The notes beneath the pieces were generated by a model that was not told the DNA's origin, did no database searches, and was given only the letters and a program-made list of their open reading frames with translations. Shown here piece after piece: positions 7,955 to 17,818 of a stretch of 43,544 bases of DNA. Both the position numbers and the translations under genes were made by a program. This stretch comes from Verrucomicrobiota bacterium. Its GTDB lineage: Bacteria; Verrucomicrobiota; Verrucomicrobiia; Limisphaerales; Fontisphaeraceae. The first letter of the stretch is position 1. Each line of letters begins with the position of its first letter. Where the stretch lies: assembly GCA_037139415.1 (NCBI GenBank), contig JBAXGN010000048.1, positions 1-43,544 on the forward strand, in the 5' to 3' direction.

Positions 7955-9463
7955 TTAAAATTTATGCGCACCGTGAGCACCCAACAAGAACTCAAATTGG
8001 AGCCAGATGGAGTGGGCGTTATCCAGCAAAGCGCGCTCATCATAGTTATATTGCAGCCGGATTTTGGAGAATTCGGTCGGAAACCAAGTGAGGTTGGGGG
8101 AAATGCGCCAGCGGGCGGCGCGCTCGGGATCCCGTCCATACATGGATTCATAACGACTCATGCTGGAGTTGACCCAATCGCCGCGCAGCGCGACCACCCA
8201 GCCTTTGGTGAATCCCCAGCTAATCTGGGAATACAATCCGTAATCCAGGAGGGTTTCACCCGGCAAGGTTCGCACGGTACTATCGCCAAACACATTTCGT
8301 TCCGTGCCATCAATGGCGCCGCTATGGTTCAGGTCATCGGCGGCGTTGGAATAAACCGAGGCGTGGTATTGCCGCCAAATGGTTTCCGTCTGGAAGGAAA
8401 CAAACGGGAACCCGGCATCCTGATGGGAGGACTTCCATTTCCAATACAGGTCCGCGCCATAAATTCGTGTATAACCGTCCTGGCCGGAAGCATTCGGGCC
8501 AAAGGCACCGGAGATGCCAAGCACGAGTGTCTGGCGATCCGCAATATCAAACGAGGCGGTGTAGCGCGGCGAGAAGAGCATGTCACCGAGGGTGTTCACA
8601 TTACGCGAAAGGTTGGGACGCCCAAGATACACTTGGTTGCCATGATCGTATCGAAAACTGTAAGCGGTGCTGCCGTGGCTGTTTTGCATCCCAAGGAAGA
8701 GTTCGGAGTAAAATGGCGTGGGCACCAACCAGGAGAGACGCGCGCCCAGGTTGCGCACGCCGTCCGGCCCAAGCAGACGCGCAGACACCAGCGGCGAATC
8801 CACAAAGGACCACGTATGCGGGTGGGTGGTGTTCGCCCGGCCAAAATCGGTGAGATATTGGCCCAAGCGCAATTGTAAATTACCCGGTAGGGAGGTGGTT
8901 TCCAGCCAGGCTTCCTCCAATTCCAACGCGGAATCTCCGGCGGAATTGATCTGAAAAGCCACGTTGGCATTGCCGCGAAAGTACGGGTCCACCGCACCGG
9001 TAAAGTTGGCTTCCAACCCTTGCAGGGTGAAGCCACGTTGAGATGGGTCATGACCATCCTGCTGCAAGTGACCTTCAATATCCTTGGCGGTCGAGATGCC
9101 CATCACCAGATCGCCCACCAACCCGATGTCCATATAGGCCCGCCCACTTTGCACCCGGATGCCATCCGTCAAGGCCCCTTTCTTCTCCCACAGCAATGGT
9201 GGCTCGGAAACGACGGGCGGCGGGGAGGCTGGGCGAGACGCTGTAGGCGAGGCTGCCTGTGCCTTCAAAACCTCGATTTGTTGCTGTAATGACTCCATGG
9301 CGCGTCGTTGTTCATGCATGACCCGCTCAAAATTTTCCTGAGTCGCTTTTAACTGTTTCTGTAGCTGCTGAATTTGCTGGTTCGAATCCGATGTCTGCCC
9401 TGGTGCCAATCCGGCACTGAAACAGGCGACTCCAAATCCAATAATCAATAATTTAAATTTCAT
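7955..9463 (-). CDS. Outer-membrane porin with an N-terminal coiled coil
   Basis: I start at 9463 (MKFKLLIIGFGVACFSAGLA) to give a proper signal peptide; an upstream in-frame ATG at 9502 adds 13 residues. After the signal comes a coiled coil (QQIQQLQKQLKATQENFERVMHEQ and on), a Pro/Ala/Ser linker, and about 400 residues of alternating aromatic and polar strands ending in HKF, the terminal Phe typical of Bam-inserted barrels. Its build resembles OprP/OprO-type porins: trimer-type coiled coil, then a 16-strand-sized barrel. Lying directly upstream of ZnuA- and ZnuB-like genes, it probably brings the same metal across the outer membrane. No TonB plug domain is seen, so passive diffusion is inferred. 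Confidence 0.75.
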   Translation of the reverse strand: MKFKLLIIGFGVACFSAGLAPGQTSDSNQQIQQLQKQLKATQENFERVMHEQRRAMESLQQQIEVLKAQAASPTASRPASPPPVVSEPPLLWEKKGALTDGIRVQSGRAYMDIGLVGDLVMGISTAKDIEGHLQQDGHDPSQRGFTLQGLEANFTGAVDPYFRGNANVAFQINSAGDSALELEEAWLETTSLPGNLQLRLGQYLTDFGRANTTHPHTWSFVDSPLVSARLLGPDGVRNLGARLSWLVPTPFYSELFLGMQNSHGSTAYSFRYDHGNQVYLGRPNLSRNVNTLGDMLFSPRYTASFDIADRQTLVLGISGAFGPNASGQDGYTRIYGADLYWKWKSSHQDAGFPFVSFQTETIWRQYHASVYSNAADDLNHSGAIDGTERNVFGDSTVRTLPGETLLDYGLYSQISWGFTKGWVVALRGDWVNSSMSRYESMYGRDPERAARWRISPNLTWFPTEFSKIRLQYNYDERALLDNAHSIWLQFEFLLGAHGAHKF

Positions 9464-9556
9464 AGGTTCAATGATTGGTGATGCGACATTCCGGTACATC
9501 ACCGGGTTATAATATGGTGCATACGAAGGCCGACAAGCGCTTGGCCGGCGGAATGA

Positions 9557-9901
9557 CTAAACGAGGGAGGTGAACCTGCCGGGTGGCCCCCGTTCCGGCA
9601 GCAACCGGTACGGAATATGGGACCAATGAATACGGGGAGTAACCGGTAATTCAAAAACAGCATCAGCGGTGTTGCCGATCCAAAATACTCCGGAACTGGA
9701 GAGTTCTACTGCGCCCTTGGCCAGCATGGTGATGGCGCATTGGTGTTTGGAAAATGGTCTTTGAGCCGGATCCCCCTGACCGCTATCCGCATGCATTGCC
9801 CCATGCAGCGACGGACACACCACAGCAAAAGACGACAGCAAAAGCATCACCGTTAGCAGCGCAACGACCATTGCACGGCCAACCAAGCGCAATCCCGCCA
9901 T
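9557..9901 (-). CDS. Small secreted His/Cys protein before the metal-uptake genes
   Basis: 114 residues from ATG 9901, preceded by AAAAGGAAC, a good ribosome binding site; a TTG further upstream (9919) is less likely. A hydrophobic segment (MVVALLTVMLLLSSFAVVC) acts as signal peptide or anchor. Then CPSLHGAMH and HQCAITMLAKGAVE give a short Cys/His pattern that recalls DUF2946-like small proteins found near metal and TonB systems. It lies 93 bp upstream of the porin on the same strand, so a role in the same metal system is plausible. Function is unproven. Confidence 0.55.
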   Translation of the reverse strand: MAGLRLVGRAMVVALLTVMLLLSSFAVVCPSLHGAMHADSGQGDPAQRPFSKHQCAITMLAKGAVELSSSGVFWIGNTADAVFELPVTPRIHWSHIPYRLLPERGPPGRFTSLV

Positions 9902-9996
9902 GTTCCTTTTACATCGCAACGTTACAATATGGCATATCCCGTGCGTTTTGCCAAATTGTGGTCGTGTCGAACCCGAGCCTGCGCAAGTATAGGGGA

Positions 9997-12219
9997 TTAT
10001 TTCCCCGCTTTTTTCGAGTCGTCAGTTTTTTCGACGCCTGATTTGCTGCCAGATGATTTTCTATCCTTGCCGTAGCCGTAGCCATAGCTGGCATAGTAGC
10101 CTTCATAATAGCCGTTGTAATAGTAGCCACGGCCGCGCAACGTCACGAAATTGAGCACAACCCCACCCAAGCGGGCGCCAGCGTTGGCAAGCAATTGCAC
10201 CGAACGCTGGACGGGTTTGCGGGGTGATTTTTGGCCGCGCAACACGAGCACCGTTGTCTGGATTCGTTTGACAATGAGCAATGTGTCACTGACCGCCTGG
10301 ATGGGAGCAGAATCGACAACGACACAATCATAGTTTTGCAGTGCTTCATCCAGCACTTTGAAGAAGCCGCCTTGCGCCAGCAGTTCGGAGGGGTTGGGCG
10401 CCACTTTGCCAGCAGGCACCCAAAACAGGTTTTCTATGGTATTAGATTTTTGAACCAGTTCCGAAAGTTTTTTCGTACCGTGCAGATAGTCAGTCACGCC
10501 GGGACACTGACCATGCTTGCCAGTGATGAACTCTTCGACGCTGGGACGGCGCAGATCGGCGTCAATGAGGATGGTGCGCAACCCCTGTTGGGCGAGACTG
10601 ACGCTAAAATTCATGGAGGTAAACGTTTTACCTTCCTGAGGAAATGCGCTGGTGAAGAGAAAGCTCCGGCGATCTTCCGGGTGCCCGAGCATGGACAAGG
10701 AGGTGCGCAGCGTGCGGAAGGATTCGGCACCCGTGGAGACAGAACCTTCCGCAGCGACGACTCGATTGGTGATTCCTCTGAGTTCCTTGAGCTTGGGAAT
10801 AACCGTCAGCACACGCAGGTTGAGGGCAGACTCGGCCTGTTCGACGGACTTAAAGGAGGAATCCATGGCGTTTAAGCCCAAGATAAACATCAGCCCGGCC
10901 ATAAAACCGGCGAGGATCGCCGTCATGTAGATGCGTTGAACGTTCGGGGAGACGGGCACCTGTGGACGAAGTGCCGCCTGGATCGAACGGATTTTCTCCG
11001 GCTTCAGATCGGTGGTCAGGGAGGTCTCCTTGAGCCGGTTAATTACCGTTTCAAAGAGGGCGCGGTCGGAGTCCACATCGCGGGAGAGGAGGCTGAAATG
11101 AATCGCCTGTCGGCTAAACGCGAGGGCCGCCGCCTCGGCCTCACGCAGTTCCTTCTCGAAGATAAGCTCTTGTTTCTTGGCGTTTTCAAAATCCATGCGC
11201 AGATTGTTATTTAACATTTCGGCGGCATCCAGCACGGCGTTGGTGAAAGCCTTGCGCGCCTCCTCCAACTGGAAGGCAGCGACCACGTATTTGGAGTGCT
11301 TTTCCCGATAGCGGAAACATAAGACCTTAAATTCCTGCTCCTGCCGGGCGGCTTGGGCGCGAGATTCCATGACCGATGGCATAGCGATGATTTGGGGAAC
11401 CAGCAGCAATTCCGAGACACTGCGTCCGATATTCTTGAATTGCTTGTAAGTGGTTTCCCGGTTGGCGGCGTCGGCACGAGCATAGAGGTATTTCGCGCTC
11501 GTATCTTTCAACTGCAGGCCCACGACATCCTGCCCCTGCTGGAAGGAAACCGTACCCGCTTCCTCCCGGTATTTCTGCAAGGTCTGCTCGGAGGCTTCCA
11601 ATTTCTTCTTAAGCCGTTCCGACTCATCGCGCAGATAAGTGTAGGCGCCTTTGGTGGTGGAAGAACTAAACTGGAAATCCTGGGCCATGTACTGTTCGAC
11701 GAGTGAATTGGCGATGCTCGCGTTCAATTCCGGGTAGATGCCTAAGACGGAAATGTCAATCAGGCGGGTCCCACGGCGGAGAGTGGCCCGCACCATTCCC
11801 GAGATGGCACCCACGACATTTTCGCGTTTGGCCGGTTCCTTTGAGCCCGGCGTGACAAATGCCGGATGCTGGGTCAGTTTTAGATCATCCACAACGAGTT
11901 CCATGAGGGAACGACTGTAGAATTTCTGCACGATGGTGTTAAGCACTTCATAATTGCGTAAATCTTCCTGCATCACGCGTTCCACCTTGACGAGTTTATT
12001 TTCCTCGGTCTGGACTTGAATGGTGGCGGTGGCCTCGTAAATGCGGGGCGCATGTTTGACGTGATACGACGCATAGAGAGCAGCAATGGTAACACACAAT
12101 ACCAATATCCAAGCTTTATCCAAGACGGTATAGATAATACCACGCAGATCACTGGAGTGGTCCTGGTGCGCGGATTCAGCAGCGGCAGGGGCGGGCGGGG
12201 GCATTTCGACAGGCAGCAT
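9997..12219 (-). CDS. Wzc-like chain-length regulator and tyrosine autokinase
   Basis: 740 residues. An N-terminal Wzz segment has one membrane helix (WILVLCVTIAALYASY, about 37-52), a long periplasmic coiled-coil region (about 60-410), and a second helix (IYMTAILAGFMAGLMFILGL, about 425-445). The cytoplasmic BY-kinase part has Walker A SAFPQEGKT (524-532), Walker A' ILIDADLRRPS (about 550-560) and Walker B VVVDSAP (about 633-640). The tail has a tyrosine cluster (YYYNGYYEGYYASYGYGYG, about 699-717), the autophosphorylation site in this family, then a Lys/Ser-rich end. It controls polymer length in capsule or exopolysaccharide export. It follows the Wza-like gene by 8 bp. Confidence 0.92.
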   Translation of the reverse strand: MLPVEMPPPAPAAAESAHQDHSSDLRGIIYTVLDKAWILVLCVTIAALYASYHVKHAPRIYEATATIQVQTEENKLVKVERVMQEDLRNYEVLNTIVQKFYSRSLMELVVDDLKLTQHPAFVTPGSKEPAKRENVVGAISGMVRATLRRGTRLIDISVLGIYPELNASIANSLVEQYMAQDFQFSSSTTKGAYTYLRDESERLKKKLEASEQTLQKYREEAGTVSFQQGQDVVGLQLKDTSAKYLYARADAANRETTYKQFKNIGRSVSELLLVPQIIAMPSVMESRAQAARQEQEFKVLCFRYREKHSKYVVAAFQLEEARKAFTNAVLDAAEMLNNNLRMDFENAKKQELIFEKELREAEAAALAFSRQAIHFSLLSRDVDSDRALFETVINRLKETSLTTDLKPEKIRSIQAALRPQVPVSPNVQRIYMTAILAGFMAGLMFILGLNAMDSSFKSVEQAESALNLRVLTVIPKLKELRGITNRVVAAEGSVSTGAESFRTLRTSLSMLGHPEDRRSFLFTSAFPQEGKTFTSMNFSVSLAQQGLRTILIDADLRRPSVEEFITGKHGQCPGVTDYLHGTKKLSELVQKSNTIENLFWVPAGKVAPNPSELLAQGGFFKVLDEALQNYDCVVVDSAPIQAVSDTLLIVKRIQTTVLVLRGQKSPRKPVQRSVQLLANAGARLGGVVLNFVTLRGRGYYYNGYYEGYYASYGYGYGKDRKSSGSKSGVEKTDDSKKAGK

Positions 12220-12227
12220 AAGTGATT

Positions 12228-12863
12228 TTAAAAGAGTTTTTCGCCGACGGTGATAATATCGTTGGGAAGGATCTCAAACGGCTTGTTTTTACGGTCGTTA
12301 AGCATTTTATCTGCGTTGAGCTTGTAAATTTTAGGCTGCCCATTTTCCATGCGGACGAGCGTGATTTTGGCAGGTGAACCCAAGCGGGTATAGCCGCCAG
12401 CCATGGCGATGGCCTGAAGGAGATTGACACTTTCCTCGGGTGGCAAATCAATGGTGCCGGGCTTTGCGACCTGGCCTAAAACCGAAAAATGACTGAGTTT
12501 TACAGCAGCGGCGGCAGCTTCACCGAGCACTAGCTGCAAGTCCACCTGGGGATTTACCAAGTAACCTTTGGCATACAGTTCTTGGATGAGCTTGGCGGCA
12601 TCCTCGACAGTCAACCCGCCCACCTGCACTGATCCCAGTTGCGGCAGATTGACCATGCCCTTTGAATCCACCACCGTTCTGGTGGCCAGGTCGTCCTCGG
12701 GATAAACCCGCATCTGGATGGTATGTCCGGGACGAATTAATTGGACGGTTTCCTTGACCCGCTCGCTGGCGGGTGGAAGGGAATTGGTTTGCGCCATCGC
12801 CACCAAGGCACTAGCCAAGGCGGCGAAGACTGACAGACTGAAACATCGGTATGTCATAATCAT
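12228..12863 (-). CDS. Polysaccharide export protein, Wza-like
   Basis: I use ATG 12863 (MIMTYRCFSLSVFAALASAL), two bases after the stop of the upstream barrel gene; a longer in-frame extension would overlap that gene and lose the signal peptide. About 211 residues. The Poly_export domain starts at VQLIRPGHTIQMRVYPEDDL and includes the conserved G-x-V-N-L-P-x-L-G pattern (GMVNLPQLGSVQVGG). A SLBB-type domain follows (FSVLGQVAKPGTIDLPPEESVNLLQAIAMAGG). No lipobox cysteine is evident, unlike E. coli Wza. It forms the outer-membrane or periplasmic export channel with the adjacent Wzc-like kinase and BBP2-type barrel. Confidence 0.9.
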   Translation of the reverse strand: MIMTYRCFSLSVFAALASALVAMAQTNSLPPASERVKETVQLIRPGHTIQMRVYPEDDLATRTVVDSKGMVNLPQLGSVQVGGLTVEDAAKLIQELYAKGYLVNPQVDLQLVLGEAAAAAVKLSHFSVLGQVAKPGTIDLPPEESVNLLQAIAMAGGYTRLGSPAKITLVRMENGQPKIYKLNADKMLNDRKNKPFEILPNDIITVGEKLF

Positions 12864-12864
12864 T

Positions 12865-14067
12865 TTACAATCGCCAAGAGACGGTGAACCCGATCCTGTT
12901 ATTATCAAATCCAAACTGGGCACTTGAATTGTTTTTCCGGAACCCATAAACCAACCCGCATGACAAGTGCGCGTCTATCATGTAATTCAACGAGGCGTTA
13001 AGCAAGAAATTATTATCACTGCGAACGGAACTGCCACTCGACAAAGTGCGGTAGTCATTGATGCCATAGCCAGCGGTCAAACTCGCGGATAATTTTTCTG
13101 TAAGCCCTTGCGTAAGCCCCAAGCTGAAATCTGTTCCTGTCGAATTCTGGTTGCCAGCCAGCGCCGAGGAGCTATCTCCCCGGGAAGCTGACAGGCTGAG
13201 GGATGATCTCTCCGTCATCCGCCAACTCCCATTTAAACTGAACATGAAGCCCAAGGAGGAGGGATAATTGGTCTGGTACTGGCGCCATTCACTGCCCACG
13301 CTAAAACCAGCCGTCAGTTTTTCCGAAATTGTATAGCCATAATTGAACAGGAGCCGCTTATAAATCTGGCCGGGCTGGCTGTTCGGCAGCTGCTCACCAA
13401 TTGAAAAACCTATCCCCGCACTGGATTTTTCGGTGAGCCGGTAGTTCACCCAATTGTCGTTGCCCATATCTTGGGATCCAATAAGTCCCGAATTTGAGCC
13501 GAATCCGGATTTGCTGTAGCGCAAATTGGATGAAAGCGAGGTGCGTTCAGTGGCTGAGTACGTCGCATTGAGGGTGGTGGCGATGCTGTCTTGGTTCACC
13601 CGTGTGCCGGTCTGCATGGCTGTCAGAGTTGAGTTATTGTAACTTTGCTGCAATTGTAAATTCAATTTGGAGAAAGGCCAGAACAGTGATCCGCTAAATT
13701 GGCCGAAGTTAAACGTATTGTATCTCGAATCATGCATAAAAACTTCGCCATTAGGCGCATAAGCAATCTGCAACATTTTTCTCCCTGCCGCAATGGGGCC
13801 ACCATACGAGAGATCAAACGACGGGGAAAAATTCCAGATAAAATCCGGCTGTTTGACACCCGCACTCCCGTGCGCATTATCATCAAACGTGATGCCCGTC
13901 GAAAAAGCGGGGCGCAATTCAAACGGTCCAAGCGCAATGAAGTTACCGGTTTTTTGGGGATCAAGCAGCTCCAAGGGAACATACTGCGGCAAAGTATATT
14001 GTGCGTGAGCCACAAACACGGCAAAAGCAGCCAACGAATAAAAAAGACTTCGCGTGGTAGCTGCCAT
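12865..14067 (-). CDS. Outer-membrane beta-barrel of the exopolysaccharide locus, BBP2-like
   Basis: 400 residues with a short signal peptide (MAATTRSLFYSLAAFAVFVAHAQ). The remainder is a run of amphipathic strands rich in Ser, Asn, Tyr and Gly (for example TSLSSNLRYSKSGFG, SLSLSASRGDSSSALAG). It ends in VSWRL, compatible with a barrel C-terminus. Proteins of this type (putative beta-barrel porin 2) commonly precede wza-wzc genes and are thought to serve polymer export. It opens the three-gene run here, with essentially no spacing to the Wza-like gene. The family name is tentative because barrels diverge quickly. Confidence 0.75.
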   Translation of the reverse strand: MAATTRSLFYSLAAFAVFVAHAQYTLPQYVPLELLDPQKTGNFIALGPFELRPAFSTGITFDDNAHGSAGVKQPDFIWNFSPSFDLSYGGPIAAGRKMLQIAYAPNGEVFMHDSRYNTFNFGQFSGSLFWPFSKLNLQLQQSYNNSTLTAMQTGTRVNQDSIATTLNATYSATERTSLSSNLRYSKSGFGSNSGLIGSQDMGNDNWVNYRLTEKSSAGIGFSIGEQLPNSQPGQIYKRLLFNYGYTISEKLTAGFSVGSEWRQYQTNYPSSLGFMFSLNGSWRMTERSSLSLSASRGDSSSALAGNQNSTGTDFSLGLTQGLTEKLSASLTAGYGINDYRTLSSGSSVRSDNNFLLNASLNYMIDAHLSCGLVYGFRKNNSSAQFGFDNNRIGFTVSWRL

Positions 14068-14344
14068 TACCGTAATGAAATGCTAAAATTATGATTCATC
14101 AATTGCATCAAGCACGTATATAGCAGCTAATCTGTCTCCTGTAAATCGGTATTTATCCCGACTCCTTGCTCCGAAAATATTGAGCTAAATTCCAGCAAGC
14201 AGAGTTACAATGCACCATCCCACCGGTCATCCTCACCACTAGCTGCAAAAACAGCTCACCGTTACAACGCTGCCTTAAAGCGGATTGCAAGATTGCACCT
14301 TCCTTGGTCGATAACCACGAACAGGGCAATACAACCAAGCCGGG

Positions 14345-15016
14345 TTACCGCCGTTTGGAACGGAACCAGAACATCAGCGCTAGCCCCAAACCACTCAAGG
14401 CATAGACGCCCGGTTCCGGCACCGATGTCCCAGCAAACTCCGCGCCAAAATTTATGTTCATGGAATTCGTGCTGGTACGCAAACCCCACGAACTACCATT
14501 GTTAATCCAATAACTCGTCAATGTGTTGCCTACGGTGGGAGGCGAGAACAAGTCCACACCGGCAGTAGCCCCGCCGCCCAATCCTGAAAACTGAACCGTC
14601 CAAGTAAAACTGTTCGGCACCAACAACCCGGAACCAAAATCAGTGTCGAAAATCAGCAAACTCTTGGATGTGGCGCTAACAGCAAAGGGGGTGCTATCAA
14701 ATAACAGCGATCCGGGCATCTTAAATGTGGAATCCCAGTTGACACCGTCATTGGCATAGAAACGAACCTGAGCTTGTTCGCCGCCGCTAAAATTCACTCC
14801 CCAATATTCAAATGAGAAACTGGTTATTTTAGCTGGCAGCCCGCCAGCCAAGATAACCTGATTACCCACTTCAGAAGTCTCCGTGTTAAAGCGAGTCGCC
14901 AAATCGTTGGCCGTGTTTGAATACAGAGTGGTCTGAGCGGATGCCGAAAGCACCCCAACCGCCATGATTCCGACAGTCATTACGACATCGGAAAAGTAGA
15001 AATGTATGCTCTTCAT
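14345..15016 (-). CDS. PEP-CTERM sorted surface protein
   Basis: 223 residues with an N-terminal signal peptide (VVMTVGIMAVGVLSASAQT). The last 25 residues form a PEP-CTERM tripartite signal: VPEPGVYALSGLG, a hydrophobic stretch, then RSKRR. Such tails are recognised by an exosortase and cause anchoring or release at the cell surface; no exosortase gene is in this window. The body is Ser/Thr/Gly/Phe-rich beta sequence without a named domain. It lies upstream of the polysaccharide export genes on the same strand with a 277-bp gap. PEP-CTERM proteins and exopolysaccharide loci are often linked, so a matrix role is plausible. Confidence 0.85.
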   Translation of the reverse strand: MKSIHFYFSDVVMTVGIMAVGVLSASAQTTLYSNTANDLATRFNTETSEVGNQVILAGGLPAKITSFSFEYWGVNFSGGEQAQVRFYANDGVNWDSTFKMPGSLLFDSTPFAVSATSKSLLIFDTDFGSGLLVPNSFTWTVQFSGLGGGATAGVDLFSPPTVGNTLTSYWINNGSSWGLRTSTNSMNINFGAEFAGTSVPEPGVYALSGLGLALMFWFRSKRR

Positions 15017-15748
15017 AAATTTTAAATGCTAAAATTAGTAAACGTTACCGAGTTTTTTGCAGTGCCACTGCAAGACCATGAAAATGAAAATCCTCCGAAA
15101 TTTTGTCTGAATTCGGCACATGCGTTGTCCATGTTCTCTGCTTGTTCACTTCCATCATAACCTGCGAGCATAGCCTCACACGAAAAGGTACTGAATGACA
15201 AGATATTTCATCAAACGCTGCATTTTTTGATGTAAGCGTTACATTTTTTACCATATTCGCGTCATTCTTACATTCTGCATGGATGAAACTCATATCAAGG
15301 CTGGTCGCCACGCAAAACACACGGCTGCCGTCATCAGACGCGACATTCGCAGTGAAAAGAAAGATTTTAGGCAATCGCCAGTAGTAAGTAATCTTCGGAA
15401 ATACGTCTTTTCCACAAAACGGACGGCGTCTATACCAAAACACGCACGAACACTGCATCAGGAGGATTTTAACAAATGCTTGGACGGCAGGGCAACATAA
15501 GCTTGCAGACGCGGCACGTTGGGAATAACGACTACCCGAATGAATTATGACAAAGGTGGTAGTTTCTGACTACTTCGCGTTACCTGATGGGGAAGTGGTA
15601 GCGATTACTTCCATGCACCAACCGCCGGACCGGCACACCGTATCTGCTAACTGAGTTTTTTAACAAACCCTCGGTTGTTTTCCCACTATCCTGACTTCAT
15701 GCTCTCCAGTTCCTTGACTTGTACGACGCCGAAACCTATAACGACCGC
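15017..15748. other. Gap of about 730 bp with no convincing gene
   Basis: Open frames here have poor composition and resemble no family I know. The one structured site is TGTAA-GCG-TTACA at 15231-15243, a 5-3-5 inverted repeat about 215 bp upstream of the PEP-CTERM gene, which could be an operator. Promoters for both flanking, divergent genes must lie here. Confidence 0.4.
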
Positions 15749-16204
15749 ATGATTTTGGACAATCTCAGTCAATGGCACCGGTACACAGCGCTTGGAACCC
15801 GCTTTGAAAAAGCCTTCCACTACTTGGAAACGGTCAGCCCAGATACCCCGTTGGGTCGCTACGATCTCGAAGGGGAGGAACTCTTCGCCATGGTGTCCGC
15901 CTATCCAACGCGCTCCGCTGATCAGTTCAAATTTGAAGCACACCGCCGCTATGCCGACGTACAATTCATCGTGGCCGGGCGGGAGCGGATTCTCTGGGTG
16001 CCGTTGGCGTCGTTGCCCACGGTAACCGAGGCCTACAATGCGGAAAAGGACATCCTGTTCTGCGCACCGCCGACCTCCCATATCCCCCTGAATATGGCCG
16101 CCGGGCAATTTGCCGTGTTCTTTCCAGAAGATGGCCACGCGCCAGGCCTCGAGTGGGGCGGCATTGGCGAAGTACTCAAAGTGGTTCTAAAGGTGCGCGT
16201 GTGA
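15749..16204 (+). CDS. YhcH/YjgK/YiaL (TabA) family protein
   Basis: I take ATG 15749 (MILDNLSQWHRY), which fits the family N-terminus; a TTG at 15719 would add ten residues. About 151 residues, the normal size. Family pattern: GRYDLEGEELFAMVSAYPT, then FKFEAHRRYADVQFIVAGRERI with the conserved E/H/D ligands, and near the end FAVFFPEDGHAPGL. E. coli TabA affects toxin-dependent biofilm formation, and other members act in sialic acid use; the fold is a cupin-like barrel with a likely metal site. The stop overlaps the start of the next gene (GTGA at 16201-16204), so the two are translationally coupled. Confidence 0.85.
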   Translation: MILDNLSQWHRYTALGTRFEKAFHYLETVSPDTPLGRYDLEGEELFAMVSAYPTRSADQFKFEAHRRYADVQFIVAGRERILWVPLASLPTVTEAYNAEKDILFCAPPTSHIPLNMAAGQFAVFFPEDGHAPGLEWGGIGEVLKVVLKVRV

Positions 16205-16554
16205 ATACCTCTGCTGACCATGCCAGCTTGGGACCGAATCCCTTTGCCTCGTTGAGCAGCGTCGGTTTGCCGCCCGGGCCAACGGGAAACACCAAAGCGC
16301 CGGTCAAGAATCGCGGTCGGGTGGATATTCTGCGCCAAAAGGCGGGGCGCGGCGGCAAAACGGTAACGGTGGTTGCCAACTTTATGGGCATTGGTCTGCC
16401 TGAGAAGGAGATGCTCGCCAAAAAGATGCAAAAAGCTTGTGGGGTTGGCGGTACGGTCAAGGATGGCCGGATCGAAATCCAGGGAGATAAGCGGCCGGAG
16501 GTTGCCCGCATCCTGACCGAAGCCGGTTTCCGTCCGGTCTTTGCCGGCGGATAA
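16201..16554 (+). CDS. SUI1/eIF1-like translation factor (YciH family)
   Basis: About 117 residues from GTG 16201, which overlaps the previous stop by four bases. A Pro/Gly-rich N-terminal stretch is followed by the SUI1 core: KTVTVVANFMGIGLPEKEMLAKKMQKACG, GGTVKDGRIEIQGDK, RPEVARILTEAGF. Bacterial YciH proteins resemble eukaryotic eIF1 and can discriminate start codons in vitro; their role in cells is not settled. A longer frame upstream exists but lies within the YhcH-family gene. Confidence 0.9.
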   Translation: MNTSADHASLGPNPFASLSSVGLPPGPTGNTKAPVKNRGRVDILRQKAGRGGKTVTVVANFMGIGLPEKEMLAKKMQKACGVGGTVKDGRIEIQGDKRPEVARILTEAGFRPVFAGG

Positions 16555-16607
16555 TAGTTTGCTTTTTTGCTGGGCAAACGGGCGGCATCTGGTTAAATCC
16601 CGCCCGC

Positions 16608-17711
16608 ATGTTGAAAGCTGGTATCGTCGGAATGCCCAATGTCGGCAAATCCACCCTGTTTAACGCAGTCACCCGCACCCGTAAGGCGGAGGCTGCGAAT
16701 TATCCCTTTTGTACCATTGATCCCAATGTGGGGGTTGTTACCGTCCCGGATGACCGGCTGGCCGTGCTGGCCAAGATTGCGGGGACAAACGTTATTATTC
16801 CCGCCGCCGTCGAATTTGTGGACATCGCCGGATTGGTGAAGGGGGCGGCCCAAGGCGAAGGTCTGGGCAACAAATTTCTCAGCCATATTCGCGAGGTGGA
16901 CGCCTTGGTACAGGTGGTGCGCTGCTTTGAGGATGCCAACATCCATCACGTGGCTGGCACGGTGGACCCGGTGAGGGATATTGGAATCATCAACACGGAG
17001 CTGGTTTTGGCCGATCTGGAATCGGTGCAGAAGCGGTTGGAACGCGTGGCGAAGGACGCCAAGCGCGGTGACAAAGCCGCCCTCGCCGAACAAGGTGTGC
17101 TGCAAAAGCTCGAACCAGTGCTCGACTCGGGCAAACCGGCGATTCTGGCAGACCTCACCCCGGAAGATAAGGTTCTTTCCCGACCGCTATTCCTGCTCAC
17201 CGACAAGCCGACGATTTTTGCCTGTAATGTCAAAGAAAACGAATTGGCCACAGCCGACCGCAATCCCTATGTGGTAAAGGTGCGCGAATATGCCCGCACC
17301 CACCTGGCCTGCGAAGCGGTGGTCATCAGTGCGCACATCGAGAGCGAGTTGATCGACCTCTCGCTGGAAGAAGCCAAAACCTTCCTGGCAGAGCTTGGCG
17401 TGAAGGAGTCCGGGGTGGGAGAACTCATCCGCGCCACCTATCATTTGCTGGGTTTGCGGACCTATTTTACCGCCGGGGAAAAAGAAACACGCGCGTGGAC
17501 CATCCGCACCGGAGATACGGCACCACAGGCGGCCGGAGTTATCCATACTGATTTTGAACGCGGCTTCATCAAGGCCGAGACGGTGGCCTACACGGATTTG
17601 GTGACCTGTGGTTCGGTGGCCGCCGCGCGGGAACAAGGCCTCTACCGCATGGAAGGCAAGGGCTACGTGGTGGAAGACGGGGATGTGATGCTGTTTAAGT
17701 TTAACGTATAA
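16608..17711 (+). CDS. ychF: Ribosome-associated P-loop ATPase YchF/Obg-like
   Basis: 367 residues, the usual length. Walker A is GMPNVGKST near the start, the switch II region [20 protein letters not shown] follows, and the G4 position reads NVKE rather than NKxD, the change that makes this family prefer ATP to GTP. The C-terminal TGS domain is present ([36 protein letters not shown]). It binds ribosomes and is linked to stress and redox responses. It lies 53 bp after the SUI1-like gene on the same strand, so a small translation-related operon is possible. Confidence 0.97.
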   Translation: MLKAGIVGMPNVGKSTLFNAVTRTRKAEAANYPFCTIDPNVGVVTVPDDRLAVLAKIAGTNVIIPAAVEFVDIAGLVKGAAQGEGLGNKFLSHIREVDALVQVVRCFEDANIHHVAGTVDPVRDIGIINTELVLADLESVQKRLERVAKDAKRGDKAALAEQGVLQKLEPVLDSGKPAILADLTPEDKVLSRPLFLLTDKPTIFACNVKENELATADRNPYVVKVREYARTHLACEAVVISAHIESELIDLSLEEAKTFLAELGVKESGVGELIRATYHLLGLRTYFTAGEKETRAWTIRTGDTAPQAAGVIHTDFERGFIKAETVAYTDLVTCGSVAAAREQGLYRMEGKGYVVEDGDVMLFKFNV

Positions 17712-17818
17712 AGGCGATTAGAAAAAGTTGCGTATCGCCCAATCCGGTTTATATTATGGTTTGATGGCAAGCTTCCAATTTCTGGTCTTCCATCGTTGAT
17801 GATTTTACATACAACAGC

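Noticed and set aside
7937-8878. A 313-codon open frame on the plus strand across the porin gene
   Set aside because: It is antisense to the porin, which has a signal peptide, coiled coil and barrel pattern; the plus-strand translation has no recognisable domain.
15045-15458. A 137-codon minus-strand frame in the gap upstream of the PEP-CTERM gene
   Set aside because: Its composition is unlike its neighbours, it has no good start or ribosome site, and I recognise no domain.
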